From JBCBWG01 sp039817205 (GTDB lineage: Bacteria > Pseudomonadota > Alphaproteobacteria > Rhizobiales > Hyphomicrobiaceae): a stretch of 35,050 nucleotides of DNA. The notes beneath the pieces were generated by a model, which saw only the letters and a program-made list of their open reading frames with translations, was not told the origin of the DNA and made no database searches. The position numbers and the translations under genes were made by a program. Every line of letters starts with the position of its first letter. Position 1 is the stretch's first letter. The stretch is taken from the NCBI GenBank assembly GCA_039817205.1, contig JBCBWG010000002.1, positions 1 through 35,050 of the forward strand, written 5' to 3'. Below, piece after piece: positions 24,236-31,364 of this stretch.

Positions 24236-24423
24236 CGTGTGGGCGTAGTCCAGGTTGTATTTGAGATTGGGGCGATGTTTGCGCCCAGCTGAAACGTGAT
24301 GGCCGACGGCGCCCGCGAAGGGTTGACCGGCTTGCAGGGCGTGGTGCTTCTGTCGACAAAGGGTGAAGAGCAAGAGTTCGGGCCGCTGGCACACCCGCTC
24401 CGAACTGGATATGAGGACACGCC

Positions 24424-25134
24424 ATGACGCTCAAGTTATACGACCTATGCGGAAGCAACGCAGATGTCCGGTTCTCGCCCTTCTGCTGGCGCTCGAAGTT
24501 GGCGTTAAAGCACAAAGGCCTCGACTTCGATGCCGTGCCGTGGCGGTTCACCGACAAGGACGCGATTGCATTCTCAGGCCAAGGGCGCGTGCCGGTTCTC
24601 GTCGACACCGCGCATGATGACAAGACAGTCTCAGACAGCTGGTCGATCGCGACATATCTGGATGAAGCCTATCCGGACCGGCCGATGCTTATGAAAGATG
24701 AAGCTGCCCGCGCCGCTGCAAAAACGATCCAGGCCTGGACCGACGGGCTCTTGTTTGTTCCGCTGAGGCCGATCGCGGTGAAACGTGTCTGGGATCTCCT
24801 GGACCCGAATGATCAGACGTATTTCCGCGAGACGCGTGAGGCGGCTTTGAAGCAACCGCTCGAAGAGGTGTCTTCGGAAGCAGCAATCGCCGACGGCTAC
24901 AAGAAACTCGGCCAGACCTTGCGCACGATAGAGCCGACACTGACCGACCACGCCTTCCTCGGAGGCGCTGAGCCCTTCTACGGCGACTATGTTGTGTTCG
25001 GCACGCTGATGTGGGCGCACGCGATCCTGCCCAACCACAGCCTCGACGCCGACACCGCGTCCGCCGCCTGGTTCGAGCGCATGCTTGATCTTTACGGTGG
25101 CTACGCGCGCAATGCACCGCGCGCGGCGGCATAA
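24424..25134 (+). CDS. Glutathione S-transferase family protein
   Basis: The 236-residue product has a thioredoxin-fold N-terminal domain and an all-helical C-terminal domain as in GSTs. SPFCWRSKLALKHKGLDF (18-35) holds the likely catalytic Ser18/Cys21 region, and VPVLVDTAHDDKTVSDSWSIATYLDEAYP gives the cis-Pro and the glutathione-binding Asp-Ser pair. The layout recalls LigE-like beta-etherase GSTs, but I would not claim that activity. GAGGACACGCC precedes the ATG. echA follows 45 bp later on the same strand, so they may be co-transcribed. Confidence 0.88.
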   Translation: MTLKLYDLCGSNADVRFSPFCWRSKLALKHKGLDFDAVPWRFTDKDAIAFSGQGRVPVLVDTAHDDKTVSDSWSIATYLDEAYPDRPMLMKDEAARAAAKTIQAWTDGLLFVPLRPIAVKRVWDLLDPNDQTYFRETREAALKQPLEEVSSEAAIADGYKKLGQTLRTIEPTLTDHAFLGGAEPFYGDYVVFGTLMWAHAILPNHSLDADTASAAWFERMLDLYGGYARNAPRAAA

Positions 25135-25179
25135 GACAACCTCGGGCCAGACCAACGACTTCAAAAGTGAGAGCGCGAC

Positions 25180-25962
25180 ATGAGCGAAACCGGATACGAG
25201 AGCATCATCGTCGAAACGAAAGGCAGCGTTGGGGTTGTAACCCTCAACCGACCGAATGCGCTCAACGCGCTCAACTCATCATTGATCGCGGAACTCAATT
25301 GCGCGCTCGAGGGCTTCGAGACGGATGACGACGTGGGCTGCATCGTCATCACGGGATCAGAGAAAGCGTTCGCTGCCGGCGCCGACATCAAAGAGATGAA
25401 GGACGCCAACTACCTCGACGTCTACAAGCGCAACTTCATTCGCGAATGGGAACACATCACCGAAGTCCGCAAACCGGTCATCGCGGCCGTCGCAGGCTTC
25501 GCACTGGGCGGTGGATGTGAGCTTGCCATGATGTGCGATTTCATCATCGCAGCCGATACTGCAAAGTTCGGACAGCCTGAGATCAACCTCGGCGTGAGCC
25601 CTGGTGCTGGAGGCACCCAACGCCTGACGCGGTTTGTCGGCAAATCCAAAGCCATGGAGATGTGTCTCACGGGCCGGATGATGGACGCTGACGAAGCTGA
25701 ACGCTCAGGCCTCGTTTCGCGCATTGTGCCTGCCGACACGCTCATGGATGAGGCGCTCAAGGCTGCCGAAACCATCGCGAAGAAGTCGATGCCGATCGTG
25801 ATGATGACGAAGGAAAGCGTGAACCGCTCTTATGAGACGACGCTTGCCGAGGGCGTCCGTTTCGAGCGTCGGTTGTTTCACTCGATGTTTGCAACCGACG
25901 ACCAGAAAGAAGGCATGGCCGCGTTCGCCGAAAAGCGGAAGCCGAGCTTCAAAAATAGCTAG
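25180..25962 (+). CDS. Enoyl-CoA hydratase
   Basis: This is a crotonase-fold enoyl-CoA hydratase of 260 residues, the usual length. The oxyanion-hole segment FAAGADIKEM (64-73), FALGGGCELAMMCD (107-120) with catalytic Glu114, and FGQPEINLGVSPGAGGTQRL (130-149) with the second catalytic Glu134 are all intact. The product hydrates trans-2-enoyl-CoA in fatty-acid oxidation. In many Rhizobiales echA lies just before rpsT; here a 4-kb minus-strand block lies between. The gene converges with the membrane-protein gene and shares a CTAG stop with it. Confidence 0.94.
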   Translation: MSETGYESIIVETKGSVGVVTLNRPNALNALNSSLIAELNCALEGFETDDDVGCIVITGSEKAFAAGADIKEMKDANYLDVYKRNFIREWEHITEVRKPVIAAVAGFALGGGCELAMMCDFIIAADTAKFGQPEINLGVSPGAGGTQRLTRFVGKSKAMEMCLTGRMMDADEAERSGLVSRIVPADTLMDEALKAAETIAKKSMPIVMMTKESVNRSYETTLAEGVRFERRLFHSMFATDDQKEGMAAFAEKRKPSFKNS

Positions 25963-26597
25963 CGGCGCTGAGCCCAAACGGCGAAAGCCGACAGGATCGC
26001 CACGGCAAGACCACCGGCGAGAAACACATGGTTGGCAAGCCAGTCCGGCTTGTCCGCCGCAAGCTTTCCGGAGACGACGAGAAACACGAGACCAACGGCT
26101 GCGGCGCCACCCTGCAGCGCTGTCAACGTCGTCAGCCGATCAAGGAGCTGATCGGCTTGGGCTTGGTTTGCCTTGTCCCGGACGAGGTTGGCCGTCTGGA
26201 TCTGGATCAACAGCGTCACCGCAGCGAGCACGGCCATGGCGATCGCGTACTGCCACCAGTGCTGCCAGTAGAGCTCGGTCAGCCCGTAGCCAAAGGCGAG
26301 CGCGGCCGCGCCCCAGATGAACACACTCGCTAAGATGTCAGCGAGATAAGCCGCCCGCCATGCGCGCACGCGCGTGCGACTAGCCAAACGCTTGCGGTCC
26401 GACCCCTCTTGCAGATCAACGCCGCCGTCGGACCGGGCGATCCACACACCGACTGCGCTTGCAAGCCCGGCAAAGCCAAGGCTCACAATGAGCGATGTTG
26501 TCTGGTCGTTTGACGCCGCCAAAAAGAGCGCTGAAGCTGCGGCCAGAAAACCGCAAATCCGGACGCCGACGGCCGGGAATGCCGAAACGCTGGTCAC
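25959..26597 (-). CDS. Integral membrane protein, tandem paralogue B
   Basis: I do not recognise a named family. The 212-residue product has about six hydrophobic segments. Between the second and third is a charged loop (DLQEGSDRKRLASRTRVRAWR, about 59-79). The C-terminal half aligns with the upstream neighbour: FIWGAAALAFGYG, LAAVTLLIQIQ, DQLLDRL, SGKL and WLANHVFLAGGLAVAILSAFAVWAQ match its equivalents in order. It uses a GTG start that overlaps the neighbour's TGA as GTGA, so translation is coupled. This is the last gene of the minus-strand block led by the SxtJ cassette. A duplication origin is clear; function is unknown. Confidence 0.8.
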   Translation of the reverse strand: MTSVSAFPAVGVRICGFLAAASALFLAASNDQTTSLIVSLGFAGLASAVGVWIARSDGGVDLQEGSDRKRLASRTRVRAWRAAYLADILASVFIWGAAALAFGYGLTELYWQHWWQYAIAMAVLAAVTLLIQIQTANLVRDKANQAQADQLLDRLTTLTALQGGAAAVGLVFLVVSGKLAADKPDWLANHVFLAGGLAVAILSAFAVWAQRR

Positions 26598-27208
26598 GAT
26601 TTTTGCGGCTTCACGGCGAAGAGACCGTAGGCGCTCAGGATCGCAAGAGCTGCGGCGCCAAAGAAGAAGTAGTTGTTGGCCGCCCAGTCTTGCCAGGGCG
26701 CTTTTTGCGTTTCCAGGAACCGCACCATTTTACCGTCGATAATCAGCCCGAGCATCGTGATGATGGTCCCGGCGAGGAGCCCCATTCCGAGATAGCGCGA
26801 GACCTTGAGCAAGCGGTCATCTGGGGCTGCTTGCTCGGACGCTGCAAGAAGTCTTTGGGAAATGAAAAACGACACGGCCGCAAGCGCTGCGAAGGCCACG
26901 AAAAATCCGGGCCACTCTTTCCAGCTCACAACGCCCGTGCCGTACGTGACCGCCAGAGCGAGCGCACCCCACGCCCAGACCATGCCCATGTACTGCGAAA
27001 GAACGCCCGAGACCGCCGCATCACGGTTGCGACCGCTGCCACCGACGGAGCGGACTTCGCGGGAAGCCATGAGGCAGAACACGAGCCCCATCACCGCCGA
27101 CAACGCCATGTGCGCATAAGCCATTTCGACGCCGCTGCCGCGCGCCGCCGCGGTCACGACCAACAGCCCGATGCTGATCGCAATCGTCAGCGTCCAAAAA
27201 ATCATCAT
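26594..27208 (-). CDS. Integral membrane protein, tandem paralogue A
   Basis: The 204-residue product is a polytopic membrane protein of no family I can name, with about six hydrophobic segments. It shares the C-terminal architecture of its downstream neighbour: WAWGALALAVTYG, FAALAAVSFFISQ, DDRLL, DGKM and WAANNYFFFGAAALAILSAYGLF. The start at 27208 is an ATGATG preceded by GGGGCGGG; an ATG at 27220 is an alternative, and the frame is open further upstream. It lies 165 bp after the carbamoyltransferase stop on the same strand, so it may belong to the same transcript. Role is unknown. Confidence 0.78.
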   Translation of the reverse strand: MMIFWTLTIAISIGLLVVTAAARGSGVEMAYAHMALSAVMGLVFCLMASREVRSVGGSGRNRDAAVSGVLSQYMGMVWAWGALALAVTYGTGVVSWKEWPGFFVAFAALAAVSFFISQRLLAASEQAAPDDRLLKVSRYLGMGLLAGTIITMLGLIIDGKMVRFLETQKAPWQDWAANNYFFFGAAALAILSAYGLFAVKPQKS

Positions 27209-27373
27209 GTCCCGCCCCATCCCGCTAAAATCGCTCCGTTTGGGATATCGGACGTGATTGGTCTTTGGAACCGCTGACAGCCGGAAAGCTCGCCGCACCC
27301 GTGGATGAGGTTATTGGACGGTTGCCGACCGCACCAAAGCGCAGCAGAGCAGCTTGCTAACCTTTTCAGTCGG

Positions 27374-29215
27374 TTAATCCAGCGCGAACGCGCTCGTGTA
27401 ATCTTCAGCGAGCGTCGTGTCCTGATCCGATTTCGCCAGCAAACAATTTCCGATGGCCAGCGTTTCCATCTCAGTCCCCATGAAGCAACGGAAAGCGTCC
27501 TCCGGCGTGCACACAATCGGTTCGCCGCGCACGTTGAAAGACGTGTTGACGAGAATGGGACAGCCAGTCCGGTCTTTAAAGCGCGAAATTAGCTTGTGAT
27601 AGCGGGGGTTTGTGTCCGCATGCACAGTCTGGATGCGAGCCGAATAATCGACATGCGTCACAGCCGGGATGTCGGATCGGACTGTGTTCAACCGCTCAAT
27701 GCCAAACAGCGCCTCTTGCTCGGCTGACAGGGGACGCCGACGGTTTCGTTTCACGTCGGCGACCATCAGCATGTAGGGGCTATCGGTGTCATGCTCGAAG
27801 TAGTCGGCCACGTCCTCGGCGAGCACCGACGGCGCAAACGGCCGGAAGCTCTCGCGATATTTGATCTTGAGGTTGAGCGTCTTCTGCATCTCGGGATTCC
27901 GCGGATCGCCGAGGATCGAACGTCCGCCAAGTGCACGCGGCCCGTACTCCATCCGACCTTGAAACCATCCAACCGCATCGCCTGCTTCCAAGCGGCCGAC
28001 GGCTGCATCCAGAAAATCAGCTTCATCGGGAATGACCGAAAACCGCGCGCCGCATTTCTCCAGCCGGTCGGCGACGTCGGCATCCGTGAATGCCGGGCCG
28101 AGATAGGCGCCAGACATGCCATCGCGGCCGATGTTGTGAGCGCGCGGCAGTTGAAGCTCGTGGGAATGAGCGGCCAACGCAGCACCGAGCGCACCGCCAG
28201 CATCGCCGGCCGCGGGCTGAACCCAGACATTGCGAAACGTGCCGTCGCGCAAGACCTTTCCGTTCGCCACACAGTTAAGGGCAACGCCACCCGCGAGGCA
28301 TAGGTTGGGCGATCCGTACCGGTTCGCGAGGTTGCGGCACATCCGGCGCATCACCTCTTCCGTCACAACCTGGACGGACGCTGCAAGGTCCATCTCGCGC
28401 TGCGTGACCTCACTATCCGGCGCACGTGGCGGCGCTTCGAACAGCCGATGGAACTTCTCGGTCGTCATCGTCAGGCCGGTCGCGAAGTTGAAGTAGGAGA
28501 GATCGAGCCAGAAGCTGCCGTCATCCGCGATGTCGATGAGATTGTCGCGGATTTTGTCGGCGTAGATCGGTCGGCCATAGGGCGCGAGACCCATGATCTT
28601 GTACTCGCCGGAATTGACCCGGAAGCCCGTGTAAGACGTGAAAGCCGAATAGAGCAGGCCGAGACTGTGCGGCCACTGGATCTCCATCTCCGGCGACAGG
28701 ACATCACCCTTCCCCCGCCAGACGGAGGCCGTCGCCCATTCGCCAACGCCGTCCATGGTGAGAACGACCGCATCATCAAACGGCGACGGATAGTACGCCG
28801 ATGCCGCATGGCTCTGGTGATGCTCGGCGAAAAGGAGCTTGGCTTCGAGATCTGTCGCCGATGCATCAAGCGCCGAAAGCGATTTCAGCAGGCCTTTTTT
28901 CTGGAACAGCTTGTCGCTCATCCAAATTGGCATTGCGGCGCGGAACGATTGAAAGCCGCGCGGTGCCATCGCGAGATAAGTCTCGAGCAGCCGCTCGAAC
29001 TTGAGGATCGGCTTCTCAAAGAACACGACCCGATCGACGTCGGCGAGGATAACGCCGGCTTCAGCAAGGCAGTAGCGGATCGCCGCTTCCGGAAACCGCG
29101 CGTCATGCTTGACCCGTGTGAACCGCTCTTCCTGAGCGGCGGCGACGGGACGACCATCAATGACCAAGGCCGCTGCGCTGTCGTGATAGAAGGCGGAGAT
29201 GCCAAGGATAATCAT
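27374..29215 (-). CDS. O-carbamoyltransferase, NodU/TobZ type
   Basis: The 613-residue product belongs to the carbamoyltransferases that transfer a carbamoyl group from carbamoyl phosphate, through carbamoyl-AMP, to a hydroxyl on a sugar or natural product (NodU, NovN, TobZ, SxtI). It has the N-terminal Kae1-like domain with ILGISAFYHDSAAALV (3-18, His11 and Asp12), EHHQSHAASAYYPSPF (131-146, metal-binding histidines) and MDGVGEW (154-160). GGVALNC and GPRALGGRSIL lie in the middle, and NTSFNVRGEPIVCTPEDA in the YrdC-like C-terminal domain. GAGG precedes the ATG. It follows the DUF5989 gene by 74 bp. The acceptor molecule is unknown; no biosynthetic cluster surrounds it. Confidence 0.93.
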   Translation of the reverse strand: MIILGISAFYHDSAAALVIDGRPVAAAQEERFTRVKHDARFPEAAIRYCLAEAGVILADVDRVVFFEKPILKFERLLETYLAMAPRGFQSFRAAMPIWMSDKLFQKKGLLKSLSALDASATDLEAKLLFAEHHQSHAASAYYPSPFDDAVVLTMDGVGEWATASVWRGKGDVLSPEMEIQWPHSLGLLYSAFTSYTGFRVNSGEYKIMGLAPYGRPIYADKIRDNLIDIADDGSFWLDLSYFNFATGLTMTTEKFHRLFEAPPRAPDSEVTQREMDLAASVQVVTEEVMRRMCRNLANRYGSPNLCLAGGVALNCVANGKVLRDGTFRNVWVQPAAGDAGGALGAALAAHSHELQLPRAHNIGRDGMSGAYLGPAFTDADVADRLEKCGARFSVIPDEADFLDAAVGRLEAGDAVGWFQGRMEYGPRALGGRSILGDPRNPEMQKTLNLKIKYRESFRPFAPSVLAEDVADYFEHDTDSPYMLMVADVKRNRRRPLSAEQEALFGIERLNTVRSDIPAVTHVDYSARIQTVHADTNPRYHKLISRFKDRTGCPILVNTSFNVRGEPIVCTPEDAFRCFMGTEMETLAIGNCLLAKSDQDTTLAEDYTSAFALD

Positions 29216-29289
29216 ACGATGACCTCGTCGCGTGCGGCGTGTTTTCGGGAGTGGCGTGCGGGCAAAATCGCGCGGAAAAGCTCGGCCGA

Positions 29290-29442
29290 TCAGAACACCG
29301 GATAGATGAACGGTGCGATGGCGGAGCCTTTGGCGAGCATCAGGAGACCGCCGACACCGACGAGGATCGTCAACACGGGCAGCAACCACCACTTGCGGCG
29401 TCGGGACATGTAGGCGCCGAATTCTTTGACGAGCGAAACCAT
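29290..29442 (-). CDS. DUF5989 family small membrane protein, 50 residues
   Basis: This short gene is easy to miss. The product starts MVSLVKEFGAYMSRRRKWWLL-like (basic amphipathic head), has one hydrophobic segment (about 19-37), and ends KGSAIAPFIYPVF. The head, the single helix and the GSAxAPFIY tail are the DUF5989 pattern. GGAG sits nine bases before the ATG. It lies between the SxtJ-like gene (99 bp upstream) and the carbamoyltransferase (74 bp downstream), the context in which DUF5989 proteins usually occur. It probably sits in the inner membrane and may recruit or anchor the carbamoyltransferase; that is inference. Confidence 0.88.
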   Translation of the reverse strand: MVSLVKEFGAYMSRRRKWWLLPVLTILVGVGGLLMLAKGSAIAPFIYPVF

Positions 29443-29541
29443 GGGTTGCGTCTCCGGTTTGAAAAGCTGTTCTGATCTGGGGATTTGGCAGGCAAATTCA
29501 GTGCCAGCGGTCCGTCGAGCGAAAGAGGGGCGGAGCGCTTC

Positions 29542-29958
29542 CTAAAACTGGGTCGTCATGTCGATCCGCTCGTCCGCATCACGAGCGACCCAATAGCTCC
29601 CGCGGCGCCCCTTGCCCCGGCGCTGAAGCGGATCGCGGGCGAGTTGCATCAAAAGTCCGTACGGCGTGATCACGAGGACGAACAAAAGGAACATGATCAC
29701 CGGGCTCATGATCCGGTGCAGGAGCAACGAGAACTGGAACCAGATCCGGTTCAGGCCGCCGAGGAGCGACGGACGCAGCCAGGCCATCAGACAGAAAGCG
29801 CCTGAGAGGCCGAGGGCTGGCACGAAAACGGCCCACGTGTTCCGGAACAGGACGGCAACGATCAGGGCGACGACCGCGAAAACAATGCCCGTGGCTCTCG
29901 GTTTCGGCGGCTCAACGTCGTCGGTTGCGACGTAGGTTTCGTGAAAGTTTCCGGCCAT
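29542..29958 (-). CDS. SxtJ-like membrane protein
   Basis: The 138-residue product resembles SxtJ, a small membrane protein first named in cyanobacterial saxitoxin clusters and often found beside DUF5989 and carbamoyltransferase genes. It has a soluble head (MAGNFHETYVATDDVEPPKP), a pair of hydrophobic segments (about 23-58), the loop LRPSLLGGLNRIWFQFSLLLHRIMSP, a third segment, and a basic tail PLQRRGKGRRGSYW. The start at 29958 has GGAG upstream; the open extension to 30174 does not fit. It is the first gene of the cassette and diverges from rpsT. Function is unknown; co-occurrence suggests a membrane complex with the carbamoyltransferase. Confidence 0.83.
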   Translation of the reverse strand: MAGNFHETYVATDDVEPPKPRATGIVFAVVALIVAVLFRNTWAVFVPALGLSGAFCLMAWLRPSLLGGLNRIWFQFSLLLHRIMSPVIMFLLFVLVITPYGLLMQLARDPLQRRGKGRRGSYWVARDADERIDMTTQF

Positions 29959-30026
29959 TGCGGGGCTCCAGTCGAACGATGGGCGGCGACCCGCGACTAC
30001 CTCGTTCGAAAGTGGCGCGCCGATCG

Positions 30027-30055
30027 TTGACCCGGCACCATGCGAAAGATATACC
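30027..30055 (+). promoter_or_regulatory. Candidate sigma70-type promoter for rpsT
   Basis: TTGACC (30027-30032) and TATACC (30050-30055) are separated by exactly 17 bp. Transcription from here would give a leader of roughly 140 bases before rpsT, long enough for the autoregulation known for S20 in other bacteria. It is the best promoter match I found in the window. Confidence 0.6.
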
Positions 30056-30200
30056 ACCGCGTCTGAGCGAAGCGCGGTGGCGCGCTTGAGCCGCCCGTGA
30101 GGTTTTCGCCGAACCGCCCTGACGACTGTTCGCTCATCTCCATTTATGCCGATCGCGGGCCGCCTTGGCCGCATCCAACGAACTTAAGGTGCTGAAACGT

Positions 30201-30479
30201 ATGCCGAATACACCCTCGGCCAAGAAGGCCATGCGCCAAACGGTGCGCCGGACGGAAGTCAACAAAACACGCCGAACCTCCATGCGGTCACACGTGCGTC
30301 GCGTTGAAGAGGCGATCGCGTCGGGCAACGCTGACGCGGCACGCGAGGCTCTGAAAGCCGCTGAACCGAAACTGATGCGGAGCGCGCAGCAAGGCGTCAT
30401 CCATGCGCGTACGGCCAGCCGCAAGGTCTCCCGTCTCGCCAAGCGCATTAAGGGTATGGGCGAGCAGGCGGCGTCCTAA
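30201..30479 (+). CDS. rpsT: 30S ribosomal protein S20
   Basis: S20 binds 16S rRNA early in small-subunit assembly. The 92-residue product is lysine/arginine-rich and helical as expected, with NTPSAKKAMRQTVRRTEVNK at the start and GVIHARTASRKVSRLAKRIKGM near the end, both standard S20 blocks. The ATG at 30201 is preceded by AAGGTG, and a further open stretch to 30165 is not S20-like. In many Rhizobiales dnaA follows rpsT; here the next gene is pdeM-like. A good promoter lies at 30027-30055. Confidence 0.97.
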   Translation: MPNTPSAKKAMRQTVRRTEVNKTRRTSMRSHVRRVEEAIASGNADAAREALKAAEPKLMRSAQQGVIHARTASRKVSRLAKRIKGMGEQAAS

Positions 30480-30572
30480 CGCTGCCCACAGGCGAGCCTC
30501 AGTTGCACGATCAGCAGCCGTTGACTTCCATGGCGCCGTGTTTGAACCCTCTGATTGCAGGGGGACACAACG

Positions 30573-31364
30573 ATGACTGCTGAAGCGCGAAAAACGGAGA
30601 CGGCACGGACAGTGCGGCGCGGCCAAGGCGACCGCCGTGGCCCTGGCACCCAGGTCGCAGCCGACGTCACAGCTTTCGCGACACAGACCATTTCCGTCAT
30701 GGGCCGAAAGCTCGTCGCCGATCAGGCCGGCGTCCTCTATATGCCCGGCGAGAACGTCCTGATTGTCTCCGACCTTCACCTTGAGAAGGGTTCGTCGCGG
30801 GCGGCGCGCGGTTCGTTACTTCCGCCTTACGACACACGCGAGACGCTGTTGCGCCTTGCACGCGTGATCGACGCCTACGCCCCCGAAACGGTCGTCTCAC
30901 TTGGCGACAGTTTCCATGACGCTGGTGGTCCGGCGCGGCTTGGCGAAGACGACCTCGCCATCCTCACTATGCTTCAGGAGGATCGCGATTGGGTCTGGAT
31001 TACGGGCAACCACGATCCGGAGATCTCGTCTCGCGTCGGCGGCATGGTCACCGAGACGATGACAATCGGCGGGCTAACGCTCCGGCACGAGCCGCTTGAG
31101 ACACCAACGACCCATGAGATTGCCGGGCACCTGCATCCGGCCGCTCGGTTGGCGGTGCGCGGAACTGCGCTGCGGCGCGCCTGCTTCTTGGGAAATGGTC
31201 AGCGACTGATCATGCCGGCATTCGGCGCATTCACGGGCGGGTTAAACGTTCTTGACGAAGCGTTCGCCCCGTTGTTCGGAGGTACCGGTTTTTCGGTTTG
31301 GATGCGCGGCGCGGAAGGGCTCTACCCCGTGTCAACGCGCAGGCTTTTGCCGGACAGTTACTGA
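30573..31364 (+). CDS. PdeM-like metallophosphoesterase
   Basis: The 263-residue product belongs to the calcineurin-type phosphoesterases, close to the ligase-associated DNA-damage-response endonuclease PdeM. Metal-binding motifs are complete: SDLHLEKG (66-73), LGDSFHDAGG (110-119), ITGNHDPE (143-150), His172 in LRHEP and GHLHP (185-189). NGQRLIMPAFGAFTGGLNV is typical of PdeM. An extra N-terminal stretch of about 35 polar, basic residues is unusual. AGGGGGA precedes the ATG. Its usual partners, an ATP-dependent ligase and an Lhr-like helicase, are not in the window, so the gene stands alone after rpsT. It converges with the HlyD gene, overlapping it by 7 bp. Confidence 0.88.
   Translation: MTAEARKTETARTVRRGQGDRRGPGTQVAADVTAFATQTISVMGRKLVADQAGVLYMPGENVLIVSDLHLEKGSSRAARGSLLPPYDTRETLLRLARVIDAYAPETVVSLGDSFHDAGGPARLGEDDLAILTMLQEDRDWVWITGNHDPEISSRVGGMVTETMTIGGLTLRHEPLETPTTHEIAGHLHPAARLAVRGTALRRACFLGNGQRLIMPAFGAFTGGLNVLDEAFAPLFGGTGFSVWMRGAEGLYPVSTRRLLPDSY

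Noticed and set aside
28448..29305. Plus-strand frame of 285 codons inside the carbamoyltransferase gene
   Set aside because: Fully antisense to conserved catalytic motifs; translation shows shadow composition.
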